Shown: piece after piece, positions 44,762 through 53,316 of the stretch
How positions within the stretch are numbered: the first letter of the stretch is position 1
How the letters are laid out: every line of letters begins with the position of its first letter
Origin: Albidovulum sp. bin36
GTDB lineage: Bacteria; Pseudomonadota; Alphaproteobacteria; Rhodobacterales; Rhodobacteraceae
Assembly (NCBI GenBank): GCA_002238565.1
Contig: MPMP01000030.1
Coordinates: 1-53,694 of the forward strand
Direction of reading: 5' to 3'
DNA length: 53,694 nt
The notes under the pieces: model-generated
What the model was told of the DNA's origin: nothing
Databases searched by the model: none
What the model saw: only the letters and a program-made list of their open reading frames with translations
Translations under genes and position numbers: made by a program

Positions 44762-45433
44762 ATGAAGATTGGAGTCATCCCGCTCGGCAAGTCCCCTCGC
44801 CCCGATATGGTTGCCCCGCTGGAGGAGGCATTGGGCGATAGCGCCGAGATCATTCAGTTCGGCGCGCTTGAAGAGTTGACCTTTGAGGATTTCGAAGCCC
44901 TGGATCGCAACCCGGGCGAGAGCATTCTTCACACGAATTTACCGCCGAGTGGCAATATGGTCTTCTTTTCGAGACGACACGTTCACGCCGGAATTCCGAA
45001 GGCGCTCAGGCATTTCGAAAGACAGGGCGCTCAGGTCGCAACAGTTCTCTGCACGGAGCCTTGGTCAGGTTACGAATTTGACGGCATGTATCTGGAAATT
45101 CGGCGGCTGGTGCGCAACTTCCTTTCGGCAATAAATGCAAAGGGTCAGGGCGTGATCATAACGCATCCTGATGATTTGCCGGAAGATGTAGTGAATAGAT
45201 GGCGGGGATACTCGGGCAACCTCACTACCAAATCCTTCGGTCCGGAGCCTTCAGATGAGGAACTGAACGTGTTTCTAGACGAATTGGTGGAAATCGCGCC
45301 CGACTACGTCGTATTTGACTGTACAACATTCGGCAAAGAGCTGAAGCGGAAATTCCAAGCTAGGTTGAATTGCCCTGTAATTTTACCGCTGACAGTTTTG
45401 GCGAACGCGCTGAGGGAAATCGCATCTGCCTAG
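44762..45433 (+). CDS. AroM-family protein (2), racemase-like
   Basis: A 223-residue paralogue of the preceding protein, starting MKIGVIPLGKSPRPDMVAPL. It keeps SGNMVFFSRRHVHAGIPKAL and the Cys pair at Cys97 (TVLCTEPW) and Cys187 (VFDCTTFG). The ATG at 44762 is favoured over one at 44744 because GGAGGA lies about 10 bases upstream and the conserved N-terminus begins there. The two proteins differ widely outside the core, so they are either an old duplication or subunits of a heterodimer. Confidence 0.8.
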   Translation: MKIGVIPLGKSPRPDMVAPLEEALGDSAEIIQFGALEELTFEDFEALDRNPGESILHTNLPPSGNMVFFSRRHVHAGIPKALRHFERQGAQVATVLCTEPWSGYEFDGMYLEIRRLVRNFLSAINAKGQGVIITHPDDLPEDVVNRWRGYSGNLTTKSFGPEPSDEELNVFLDELVEIAPDYVVFDCTTFGKELKRKFQARLNCPVILPLTVLANALREIASA

Positions 45434-45683
45434 GCATGGGTCAACGGCCAGAGAGGATTGCCGTCGTGACTGAGCCGGCGCTTTGTCCGATTCGAGCACC
45501 TGAGTCAGGTAGGAAAACTCGGGCTTTCTGACGTCGACCCAGCTCGCCTCATGGGTCATGAGGCGTCTCCGGCGAATGTGGCGCGACGCGGGATTTCCGC
45601 AGATTTTCCTGCGAGGTCTTGGCGACAAGCTGGGGAGGGCGGCCCCAAAGCGCCGAGTTCTACCTATTCGATGGGCGCCGCGC

Positions 45684-46652
45684 TCAGACTTCCGGCAGGC
45701 CGTTGCGTGCGCGCAGCATGTTGATGTTCTTGCGCAGACCTACCTCGAGCGAGTACTCCGGCGTGTAGCCGATCTCGTTTTCCGTCGTCTTGGCATCGTA
45801 GAGATACGGCGGGAAATTCCAGTCGCCTGGCGCGACCTCAAGCTCCGCGTCAGGCAGGAATTTCCGCACAGTTACGGCGACTTCGTTTACCGTGGCACGC
45901 TGGCCGCAGATGTTCAGGCCCCGCGACGGAGTGTCAGGCGTATTGGCAGCCAGAACCGTGGCGCGGGCGCCGTCCTCGACATAGAGCCAGTCCAAGAGCG
46001 CGTCGCCGTATGGCACCTTGCCAGGCTTGCCCGATGCAGGGTTGTCGATCAGTTCAGTATGGAAGGGCGACAGGCTGCCGCGGGCCGCATTGAACGCCTT
46101 TCCATAGCCATAGATTGACATGTAGCGCAGGCCGGTAGAATCGAGGCCGTATTTGTCCTTGAACAAACGCGACAGGTGCTCGGTGCCGATCTTCTGAACA
46201 CCGTAGAAGTCGGCCGAAGTCAGAAACGCGTCGTTCGGCACCTCGTTGCCTTCGAAGAGATGCGGCAGGCCGGTTACGTTGGCCGAACTGGCGTAGACGA
46301 GTTTCTCGACGTCCAGCGCGACGCAGGCGACCATGATGTTGTAGGTACCACCCTGAATCACGCGGATGGCCAAGCCCGGGTTGGCATCACTGGCGGCACC
46401 CAGTAGCGTTGCCATGTGGATGACCCGCTGGGGCTTGTGCCGCTTCATCGACAGGATCATCGCGCCCAGATCGGTCACGTCGAGACGCTCGAAAGAGACC
46501 TGACTCATGAGTGTTTCATCACCGACCATGTCCGCCACGAATTCCGGGTGCGGGGCAATATCGGTCACCACCACCATATGCCCCTCTTTCACCAGATCGC
46601 GAACGACATAGGCGGACAAAAAACCGGTCGCGCCGGTCATGTAGTACCTCAT
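45684..46652 (-). CDS. NAD-dependent epimerase/dehydratase family protein
   Basis: A 322-residue extended SDR with the N-terminal Rossmann motif YMTGATGFLSAYVVRDLV, DVTDLGAMI, HMATLLGAASDANPGLA and YASSANVTG. The active-site Tyr and Lys are in DFYGVQKIGTEHLSR. The C-terminal part has a DWLYVEDGARAT block. It resembles sugar-nucleotide epimerases, uronate dehydrogenases and related reductases acting on free sugars. AGAGGAG, 7 bases upstream of the ATG at 46652, supports that start. It is convergent with the AroM genes; the 250-bp gap between them contains only an unrecognised minus-strand frame. Confidence 0.87.
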   Translation of the reverse strand: MRYYMTGATGFLSAYVVRDLVKEGHMVVVTDIAPHPEFVADMVGDETLMSQVSFERLDVTDLGAMILSMKRHKPQRVIHMATLLGAASDANPGLAIRVIQGGTYNIMVACVALDVEKLVYASSANVTGLPHLFEGNEVPNDAFLTSADFYGVQKIGTEHLSRLFKDKYGLDSTGLRYMSIYGYGKAFNAARGSLSPFHTELIDNPASGKPGKVPYGDALLDWLYVEDGARATVLAANTPDTPSRGLNICGQRATVNEVAVTVRKFLPDAELEVAPGDWNFPPYLYDAKTTENEIGYTPEYSLEVGLRKNINMLRARNGLPEV

Positions 46653-46937
46653 GGTATGCTCCTCTTGCCACGTGCTGTTCGCATTCGGTGACGACCGAAC
46701 CAAGCCATTTTGTCCTGACGGCGACGCCGGCCTCCTCGATTTTGACGACCTTGGTGCCCGCCTGGTGCAGCCTCGGTGCAGTCACAATCCAAGTGCCGCG
46801 CGCGCTTTCCGCGACGACGGCGGCTTGCATCAAGCGCCAACGCAAATTCGTATCGGTTCATTCGTGTCGAGTTTGACAAATCGCCGAAGCACGGTCAATT
46901 CGGCACCCTACGCCAAATCCTCTCCTAGTCTCTTGTA
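46653..46937. other. 285-bp gap, possible gene scar
   Basis: A minus-strand frame reads ESARGTWIVTAPRLHQAG and KVVKIEEAGVAVRTKW over about 46700-46830. It has coding-like character but no recognisable family and no start in a sensible place. It could be the remnant of a gene upstream of the epimerase. Confidence 0.2.
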
Positions 46938-47234
46938 ATGATCGTTGCTATCAAATCGTCGAACGGCATCATCGTGGAGGCGGATTCGATGAGAGTCAAT
47001 GCGGTGGAAGTGGTTCTGAGCGACGAGGAGCGCGAATTCCTCGAGGCGCATGTCCGCAATCACAAGGTGCCGAGGTCGCTGTCGGACCGCTGCAGAATCA
47101 TCCTTTTCTGCGCCGAAGGGCTCCGAAGCAGGGAGGTCGCCGGGCGGATCGGGGTGCACGAGCACACGGTCGGCAAGTGGCGCAGGCGGTTCGCCGAGAA
47201 GCGCATCGAGGGTATGAGCAACCACATTAAATAA
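46938..47234 (+). pseudogene. IS630-family transposase, N-terminal fragment
   Basis: The 98-codon frame encodes the helix-turn-helix pair of an IS630-type transposase: VVLSDEEREFLEAHVRNHKV, SDRCRIILFCAEG, and SREVAGRIGVHEHTVGKWRR, then RFAEKRIEGM. It stops after a few unrelated codons (SNHIK). The linker and catalytic core are missing. A start at 46989 (MRVNAVEV) is equally possible. It lies immediately left of the direct repeat. Confidence 0.7.
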
Positions 47235-47305
47235 AGCAATTGGCGGTTCCCGCGTTCACGGTATTTGGGGAACCCCGGCACGATTGCGCAGTCCGCGCGG
47301 CGCGC

Positions 47306-47402
47306 GCTCCGGACAACCGTTCACGGCAGCGTCCAGGGCATCGGCGGAAGTCGGGATAGACAGCCGGACAACGAAAACGGATCGCCACCGCTCGACCGAA
47401 CG
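47306..47402. repeat. Direct repeat, copy 2 (right side)
   Basis: The counterpart of 22..122, same orientation, about 80-85% identical by eye over the aligned blocks. Together the two copies bracket about 47 kb of catabolic genes and IS remnants. An inverted repeat GGTTCCC/GGGAACC lies just left of it (47245-47251 and 47268-47274). Confidence 0.6.
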
Positions 47403-48406
47403 TTTACCATATCTGTACAAAGGTACATAACGCGACATAGGATTTTGCGCCTCTGGATCCGCAGTTATAAAGTAATCCGCAGCCCGGGCTTCGGCTCAGT
47501 GATGATCTGAAGGCCTATCGGACGGCGAACCGGACCTGTTTGTGATTTCTCCGACCCGACCGCTGCCTGCCCGTTTTCCAATCTTCCTGTGAAGGAAGAA
47601 CGGGAGATCGCCGAAGTCGGCAACGGGCTGACCGGGAACCGCACCGTCCACCGGAATTATCTCCGGCGTGATCGGCGAGAGCTTTCCCATGTCTTGGGCG
47701 CAAATCCGCAGGCTCGGCGAGTAAGGCTTATCCGACGGGAAATTCCGCGACATCCTCGGAATCCTTCCCCCGGAACGGGCTGCCCGAATATAATCTGGAT
47801 TCGGGAGGTGAAGGCTCGAGTGAAACCCCGGTCAGGCCCAACGAATCCGCTGCTGGCTATGTCGTCTCATGTATTTTTGCGCAAGCAAACCCATGATCCA
47901 ACTGCCCCGACCACCTACGGCCATCGGCATTAGCCTCGGATTCTGGGCAAATTCGAACCGACTCGGTCAGAGCCCTGTCCTAAGAGCGTTTCGCCCAAGA
48001 GCTGCGTCCATCCTGCCCCAGGCCGCCGCTTTCGGCTAGGTCGGCGGCGGCGAAGCCGTCCAGACCGCATTACTTCATCTCCGAGAGGCGGTTACCGCAT
48101 ACCGCTGGCGCGAGCGGCCCGGCAGAAGCTACGCGAGAAACTCGCGAAAGCCAATTCGCATGTGGACTAGGCGTGGGATTCTGGACAGTTTTGGCAGACC
48201 GGCGGCAGCCGTTCCAAATGAACTCGGCCGCGCCCCATGGCCTATTCGGATCTTGCCTGCCGATTGCCTCGGAAAAATTAGGGACACTCGTTGTCGGAAA
48301 TATTGTCCTGTCCCGCCGCTTTTCGAAGAACATTGCGTTCCCCGATTTTTTGAATAACGGGATAGGGGGAATCTCCGAGAGAATTATGCTCGTTTCCTTG
48401 AAGCCG
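47403..48406. other. 1-kb region without a recognised gene
   Basis: A minus-strand frame at 47496..47753 reads DMGKLSPITPEIIPVDGAV and DFGDLPFFLHRKIGKRAG, and a plus-strand frame at 47589..47933 overlaps it. Neither matches a family I know. The minus-strand one looks more protein-like and may be a gene scar. The remaining sequence (47934-48406) shows no gene, and I see no tRNA or tandem repeats. Confidence 0.3.
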
Positions 48407-49390
48407 CTACGCGCTTTGCCCGGCTGCACGAAGTACTTCTTTAATTACGGCGCGAATCATCGGTACAGGAACGGCGTTGCCTGTTTGCTTTCTGATCTGG
48501 CTATCGCTGCCAATAATTTCGAATCGCTCAGGGAACCCCTGCAAGCGCAGCTGTTCGCGCGGCGTTAGCCGTCGTTCTCCGTTCACGAGCAAGTAATTAT
48601 AGGAGGCTCCTGCTCGCAGAGCGCAAGAAAACGGGTGGCTGCTGACATTACCGCCCTTGTTCTCGTGCCAGATCGACGGCGTTTCGGGGGACGAATGACT
48701 GGCTTTGCGCCTCTCGCGGATATATTCGCTTACATAGTGTCGTTGGTCAGGGTTGGTTTCCAGTATCTTGGCAAGCGGCTTGTAATTCCTTTTTCTTTCC
48801 GGCCAACTGAAAGGGGCTTCCAAGCCTTTACGAAATCCTACGATAATTGCGCGTTCGCGTTTCTGCGGCAGACCGTAGTCCAGCGCATTTAGAACTCTCA
48901 TATCGCAATCATAGCCGGCGGCGGAAAGAGCGGACAGAATGGCGCGCATGGTTCCGCCCTCGTTGTTCGAAACAATCTGCTTTACATTCTCCAATACGAA
49001 CGCATGAGGTTTTTTCCCCTTTAGAATTCGGACAATTTCATAAATGAGGGTTCCCCGCCTGTCGGCGAAGCCATCCTGCTTGCCGATTATTGAAAAGGGC
49101 TGGCAGGGAAAACCGCCAAACAAAATATCATGGTCGGGAATCCGGCTGGTCTCAATCTTTGTAATGTCGCCCTCAGGCCGATGCCCGAAATTATGCTCGT
49201 ATTGCAAGCATGCGTTTTCATCGATTTCGCTGGCGAACACGCACCGCAGCCCGAGTGATTCGGCGGCATAGTGAAAGCCGCCAATCCCGCAGAAAAGGTC
49301 AATGAATGTTGCAAGGCTAGCTTTGCGATTCCGATGCGCAATCGATTCCGCAGGAACCGATGCCGCCGCATTCCTGCTTTCGACAAGCAT
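48407..49390 (-). CDS. DNA (cytosine-5-)-methyltransferase
   Basis: A 327-residue C5-cytosine methyltransferase with the motifs in order: motif I DLFCGIGGFH (31-40), motif IV GGFPCQPFS with catalytic Cys96, motif VI VLENVK, motif VIII QKRER, a short target-recognition region (about 205-275), motif IX LTPREQLRLQGFP and motif X QTGNAVPVPM. The ATG at 49390 is preferred; an in-frame TTG at 49447 adds 19 residues without obvious value. No restriction endonuclease or Vsr gene is visible next to it, so it is probably an orphan methylase or a remnant of a restriction system. The target sequence cannot be predicted from sequence alone. Confidence 0.92.
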   Translation of the reverse strand: MLVESRNAAASVPAESIAHRNRKASLATFIDLFCGIGGFHYAAESLGLRCVFASEIDENACLQYEHNFGHRPEGDITKIETSRIPDHDILFGGFPCQPFSIIGKQDGFADRRGTLIYEIVRILKGKKPHAFVLENVKQIVSNNEGGTMRAILSALSAAGYDCDMRVLNALDYGLPQKRERAIIVGFRKGLEAPFSWPERKRNYKPLAKILETNPDQRHYVSEYIRERRKASHSSPETPSIWHENKGGNVSSHPFSCALRAGASYNYLLVNGERRLTPREQLRLQGFPERFEIIGSDSQIRKQTGNAVPVPMIRAVIKEVLRAAGQSA

Positions 49391-49770
49391 CAGCTGCACC
49401 CGGCTAAATTCAAGGCGATTATCGGCTTGCCGCAACAAAAGCTGCAAATGTCTGGGGTTCCTCCAGAAGTGCCTGATTGGCTGGACATGTTCCGGTCATG
49501 AAAAATCATTCAAATCCGTTTTGATAAATTCGACACGAAATTCAAGGAAAATTGCTGAGCGAAGATTAACCTTGCGACTGGAGGCCGAATCACGAGCAGC
49601 GAATAGTCATCTCGGAAAGCTAGCGCCAAGGACAGCTTAAGCGACGATTACGGGTTTCCGGCAATGGATTTCGGTTGTATCTTTAGTATCGCCGCAATGT
49701 GAGGTGACCGAGAGTTCCATTGTTTGGCGGGCGGCGAGATTCGAAGTCTTTATTCGCGGAAGGAGAGAAA
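49391..49770. promoter_or_regulatory. 380-bp divergent region between methyltransferase and Rieske genes
   Basis: It must hold promoters for both directions. It is AT-richer than the catabolic region to the left (for example AAAAATCATTCAAATCCG, then TTGATAAATTCGACACG near 49520). I see no convincing palindrome or -35/-10 pair and no gene. Confidence 0.3.
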
Positions 49771-50925
49771 ATGCTGGACGAACATTCCGCTGGAGTAGAT
49801 TCGCAACTTCTCCAGTCATTCCGGAAACCGCTTACCGAAATCGCGGAAGAGTCGTTTACTCTGCCATCGAAGCTATACACCGACCCGGAGATTTATGAAC
49901 TCGAAAAGGAGCGCATATTCTACAGGTCATGGCAGTTGGTCGGCCACCTGAGCTGTTTCAAGGAAGCCGGCGACTACGCAACCGTTCGCATCTGCGATCA
50001 AAACGTTTTTGCGATCAAGGGACAGGACGGAATTCTGCGCGGATTCTACAATGTGTGCCAGCACCGCGCGCATGAACTCCTGCCCGACGGAACCGGAAAC
50101 ATTTCCAGCGTCATAGTTTGCCCGTACCATGCATGGTCATTCGAAACGAACGGCAGACTACGCGGAGCCCCGCGTTCAGGCGGCCGCGCCGATTTCCGCA
50201 GAGAAGACTATTCGCTGAAGGAAGTTCGAACGGAAGTGTTTCTCGATTGCGTGTTTGTAAATCTTGATCCGAATGCCGATTCACTTTCCAGCCTTGCGGG
50301 AGATTTGGAAGAGGATGTCCGCGAGAGAGTTCCGTTTCTCGGCAATGTAGCGCCAACGGGAACGTACGGCGAAGGGCAGATCGAGATCAATGCCGGCTGG
50401 AAGGTTGTCGTGGATAATTACGTCGAATGCTACCACTGCGACCATGCCCATCCCGCATTCTCGGAAATTCATTGCATGGACAACTATAGGCACGATACGT
50501 TCGGCCTTTGGGCGCGTCAACTTTGCGACGATTTGAGAATCCAAAACTCCGCTTACGCGTTCGATCCAAAAGAGCATTGCGAATCCGCGTTCTGGTTCCT
50601 TTGGCCGAATACCACCTTGAATGTCATGCCCGGGCCCGAAGAAATCAACATCTCGGCTATCCGGCCGTCCGGGCGGGACACGACATTGTTCACGGGGATT
50701 TCGTACTCGGTGTCGGGCGAAAGCGATCAAGGCAGGGACGACTATGTTTCCAACACGCTCATGCCCGAAGATGTCGCCCTGTGCGAAAGCGTTCAAAGAG
50801 GCCTTAAATCCAAAGGCTACAGCCAAGGCCCCGTTATCGCGGAACCGCAGAGAACCGGCCGGGGAGAACACGCGCTTCACCACTTCCACCGGCTTGTCAA
50901 AGATGCCCTGTTCGGCGATGCCTGA
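49771..50925 (+). CDS. Rieske-type aromatic-ring-hydroxylating/betaine-type oxygenase, alpha subunit
   Basis: A 384-residue oxygenase. The Rieske [2Fe-2S] motif is C96-x-H98 (NVCQHRAHELL) and C117-x2-H120 (VCPYHAWSFE). The mononuclear iron site is in VVVDNYVECYHCDHAHPAF (His222, His227 and nearby acid residues). The CYHC pattern and the N-terminal region resemble the carnitine/glycine-betaine/stachydrine oxygenase branch rather than benzene-type dioxygenases, suggesting a quaternary-amine or related small substrate. ATG 49771 has AAGGAGAG 5 bases upstream; a longer frame start at 49720 is less likely. No reductase or ferredoxin gene is adjacent, so electrons must come from elsewhere. Confidence 0.9.
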   Translation: MLDEHSAGVDSQLLQSFRKPLTEIAEESFTLPSKLYTDPEIYELEKERIFYRSWQLVGHLSCFKEAGDYATVRICDQNVFAIKGQDGILRGFYNVCQHRAHELLPDGTGNISSVIVCPYHAWSFETNGRLRGAPRSGGRADFRREDYSLKEVRTEVFLDCVFVNLDPNADSLSSLAGDLEEDVRERVPFLGNVAPTGTYGEGQIEINAGWKVVVDNYVECYHCDHAHPAFSEIHCMDNYRHDTFGLWARQLCDDLRIQNSAYAFDPKEHCESAFWFLWPNTTLNVMPGPEEINISAIRPSGRDTTLFTGISYSVSGESDQGRDDYVSNTLMPEDVALCESVQRGLKSKGYSQGPVIAEPQRTGRGEHALHHFHRLVKDALFGDA

Positions 50926-50960
50926 CCGGTAGCAATCCTAGAATTCAACTCGCGGCGCCG

Positions 50961-51566
50961 TTAATCCGGTTGCGGCGGCAATCCCCTGACAACGCCTTTC
51001 TGAATAATTTCGGGGCTGTAGGCCGTGCGGCTGAATACTTCGCGAAGCATGGTTTCGAAGTACGCCAATTCTTCCTCTTGATATTCCGGATCGAACGAGG
51101 ATTGGTCCCATCGCTCGCAAAATTCCGAGCATGAATCGAAATAAATGTTGTCGCGGTACTTTTCGCGAGCGTTCTTGTCCCACCCGTAGTGGTCGGCGAA
51201 ATAAAGCAATTGAAAAATGCCGTGGTGTTCGACAACCCAAGTCACTTCTTCCCGAACGAACGGGCGGATGACCTCCGCGGAAAATCTGTCGTGGTTCTGC
51301 GGAGCGAGCCCGTCGCCGATGTCGTGCAGAAGCGCGCCGATGATCCAGTCGAGGTCGGCGCCGTCCCGGCACGCGCGAGTTGCAGCCTGCAGCCCGTGCT
51401 GGAGCCTTGTGATCTTGTAGCCGGAAAGCGTGTCCTCGCCGTGCCTTTCGAGTTCGCCAAGAATCCTGTCGGCGGTCAGCGCGAAGTACGGCTTCTCTTT
51501 TTCGGCAAGCAATTCGTAGTCCCGCTTCGTGCCGAATTTCATTTGGGAAAACGAAACAGTATTCAT
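50961..51566 (-). CDS. HD-domain protein, probable mixed-valent diiron oxygenase (PhnZ/TmpB-like)
   Basis: A 201-residue HD-fold protein with probable metal ligands His57 (RLQHGLQAATRA), His81-Asp82 (GALLHDIGDGL), His92 (PQNHDRF), His114/115 (VVEHHGIFQ) and an Asp near 154-159 (ERWDQSSFDP). The extra His after HD and the RL.H.LQ.A pattern match the HD oxygenases that cleave organophosphonates or related C-H bonds (PhnZ, TmpB, MIOX-like), more than phosphohydrolases. The gene is convergent with the Rieske gene, 35 bp apart, an unusual pairing of two oxygenases. Function as oxygenase rather than phosphohydrolase is inference. Confidence 0.75.
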   Translation of the reverse strand: MNTVSFSQMKFGTKRDYELLAEKEKPYFALTADRILGELERHGEDTLSGYKITRLQHGLQAATRACRDGADLDWIIGALLHDIGDGLAPQNHDRFSAEVIRPFVREEVTWVVEHHGIFQLLYFADHYGWDKNAREKYRDNIYFDSCSEFCERWDQSSFDPEYQEEELAYFETMLREVFSRTAYSPEIIQKGVVRGLPPQPD

Positions 51567-51752
51567 TTCTGCCCTGGATTCATTCGATTGCCGGCCGGGC
51601 CGAGCGCACCCCGCGCATCAAGCCAAGCCTCTCACGCACAAGGAATAAATCAAAGTATTCCGGCGTAAACAACAATATCTCGACGATACGGGCATTCCCG
51701 CTGAATTTTTTCGCCGATTCGCACGCTGCAAGCAGATCCTTGTTCCGCAGGT

Positions 51753-52115
51753 TCAAAGCGCGGCGATCGCCTCGATCTCGACTTTAATGTCGATCATGAG
51801 TTCGCAGCGAATGGTTGAGCGCGTCGGAGGCGTTCCGGGGAAGAATTCCGAATATACCTTGTTCATGGCCGCGAAATCTTCCTTATCCGTAAGGAATACG
51901 GTCGTCTTAACGACTCTATCCATTGAACCGCCCGCCTCGGCCAGCAAATCCCTAACCTTTTCCAAGACAAGGCGTGTTTGAGCTTCAATGCCCTCGACGA
52001 CGGCGCCGTCGTCGTCGACCGGAACCTGGCCCGAAACGAAAATCAGATTGCCTGCCCGCAAGGCGGGCGATAGCGGAATATTTGTCGCGGCTCCGTATTG
52101 CGTGATTTCAGTCAC
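51753..52115 (-). CDS. RidA-family (YjgF/YER057c/UK114) enamine/imine deaminase
   Basis: A 120-residue protein with the conserved Arg of the active site in TRSTIRCEL, LIFVSGQVPVDDDGAVV near the N-terminus and the C-terminal VKVEIEAIAAL-type strand (IDIKVEIEAIAAL). It starts with GTG at 52115, supported by GGGAGGAA 6 bases upstream. RidA proteins hydrolyse reactive enamine/imine intermediates of amine metabolism, which fits oxygenase-catalysed cleavage of a C-N bond by the neighbouring enzymes. It is oriented like the HD gene, 186 bp upstream of it. Confidence 0.9.
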   Translation of the reverse strand: MTEITQYGAATNIPLSPALRAGNLIFVSGQVPVDDDGAVVEGIEAQTRLVLEKVRDLLAEAGGSMDRVVKTTVFLTDKEDFAAMNKVYSEFFPGTPPTRSTIRCELMIDIKVEIEAIAAL

Positions 52116-52215
52116 AGAATTCCTCCCGGTTAAATTCGTTCATTCGATACGCCATCCAATCGGCCAATTCCGGGTTCGAGCATGCACCTGAATCCCGGAT
52201 ATCAAATGAATTATG

Positions 52216-53316
52216 CTAAGATTTGCAGACGTTCAATATTCCCTTTCGCAAGCGAGCTTCCAAGGTTCTATTGTCGTTCGTCCAGATTGTTCGCCTGCAA
52301 ACCCGCCTCGCTTCGGTGGTCCATTCTCCGTCCGCTCGTACGGAGCCGCTGCTTCCGGTTTTCGGATTGACCCAAGCAACCGGACTCTGTCCGTCTCCAT
52401 CTGAGGCTTGTTGCGCGGCGTCTTGAATATAAAGTTCATCGGAGCCGAGATTTCTGGCGATTGCATATTCCATGGCGCGCCGATTAACCGTCCAGCGCGC
52501 TAATCTCCTATCGCCCAAGGGGTGGGTTCGAAGCATCGAGCTAAAGGCCGAAGCATTGCTGCCGCCTTCATTTGCCATCAGAGCAATTCTGGTTAGAGAT
52601 TCGCTTCCGGCCTCCAGATCGATTCCTGCATCCGCTAAAATCAGCCCGGCATAGTAGTCCGCCTCAAGTTCCTGGTCTTCGGAGTAGGCTACGGCACCGA
52701 TTGCCAACCCGGTCTGGCCTAAAGTCTGGGTCATTCCGTAATCGCACGATTCCGCTGAATCGCACAGCGATGCATCCGCTACCAAGCCTATTAGGGTGCC
52801 GAACAGCGCTCCGGCCGAGGCGTTCTGCATTTTCGTAGCAGGATGCGCCCCCATTATATGGCCGTACTCATGCGCAAGGACGAACGCGATCTCTTCGTCC
52901 GAACCGGCTCGTTTCAATAGCCCGGAGTGCATACCTATTTTGTTGTTGATGTCCGCATACGCATTGAACGAGTCGTCTTGAATGATTTCCGGATAAAGCG
53001 ATTCCACGGCATCGCAGTTTTGCGCCCGCAGGCGGTAGCAGACTCGCATTGCAGCGGGTCGAACTTTATTGAATGCTCGAGAAAATTCCATGGCTTGTTG
53101 GTTGGAATCGAGATTTCGCGTCGGATTCAATTCAGACCCGGTTGCAGCCAATTCCTTTCGAGCCTGTTCAACGTCAAGCGTGTTTTCCGACAGGCCGGGG
53201 CGAGTTACGCCGCTGCTGCAAGATGCCAATGCCAGAGCTAAAAAAATTATCGGAATGAAGTTGAAGACGCCTGCCTTCCAAGCCGCGCGGAAAAAGAAAT
53301 TATTTTTAGCCTGCAC
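52216..53316 (-). CDS. M48-family metallopeptidase, lipoprotein
   Basis: A membrane-anchored zinc peptidase. A GTG start at 53316 with GAAGGA 8 bases upstream gives a 366-residue protein. It has a compact signal peptide (FNFIPIIFLALALA) and lipobox LASC directly before SSG, so the Cys is probably lipidated. An ATG at 53448 would put 44 polar residues ahead of the signal, which is unlikely. The zinc site is HEYGH (in LAHEYGHIMGAH) and the third ligand is in ELEADYYAGLILADAG. This resembles BepA/LoiP-type periplasmic quality-control peptidases. The C-terminal region with WVNPKTGSSGSV is family-atypical and may be a small beta domain. Confidence 0.85.
   Translation of the reverse strand: MQAKNNFFFRAAWKAGVFNFIPIIFLALALASCSSGVTRPGLSENTLDVEQARKELAATGSELNPTRNLDSNQQAMEFSRAFNKVRPAAMRVCYRLRAQNCDAVESLYPEIIQDDSFNAYADINNKIGMHSGLLKRAGSDEEIAFVLAHEYGHIMGAHPATKMQNASAGALFGTLIGLVADASLCDSAESCDYGMTQTLGQTGLAIGAVAYSEDQELEADYYAGLILADAGIDLEAGSESLTRIALMANEGGSNASAFSSMLRTHPLGDRRLARWTVNRRAMEYAIARNLGSDELYIQDAAQQASDGDGQSPVAWVNPKTGSSGSVRADGEWTTEARRVCRRTIWTNDNRTLEARLRKGILNVCKS

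Noticed and set aside
45383-45628. 81-codon minus-strand frame between AroM (2) and the epimerase
   Set aside because: It overlaps the end of the AroM gene in antisense, with no recognisable family and no ribosome binding site.
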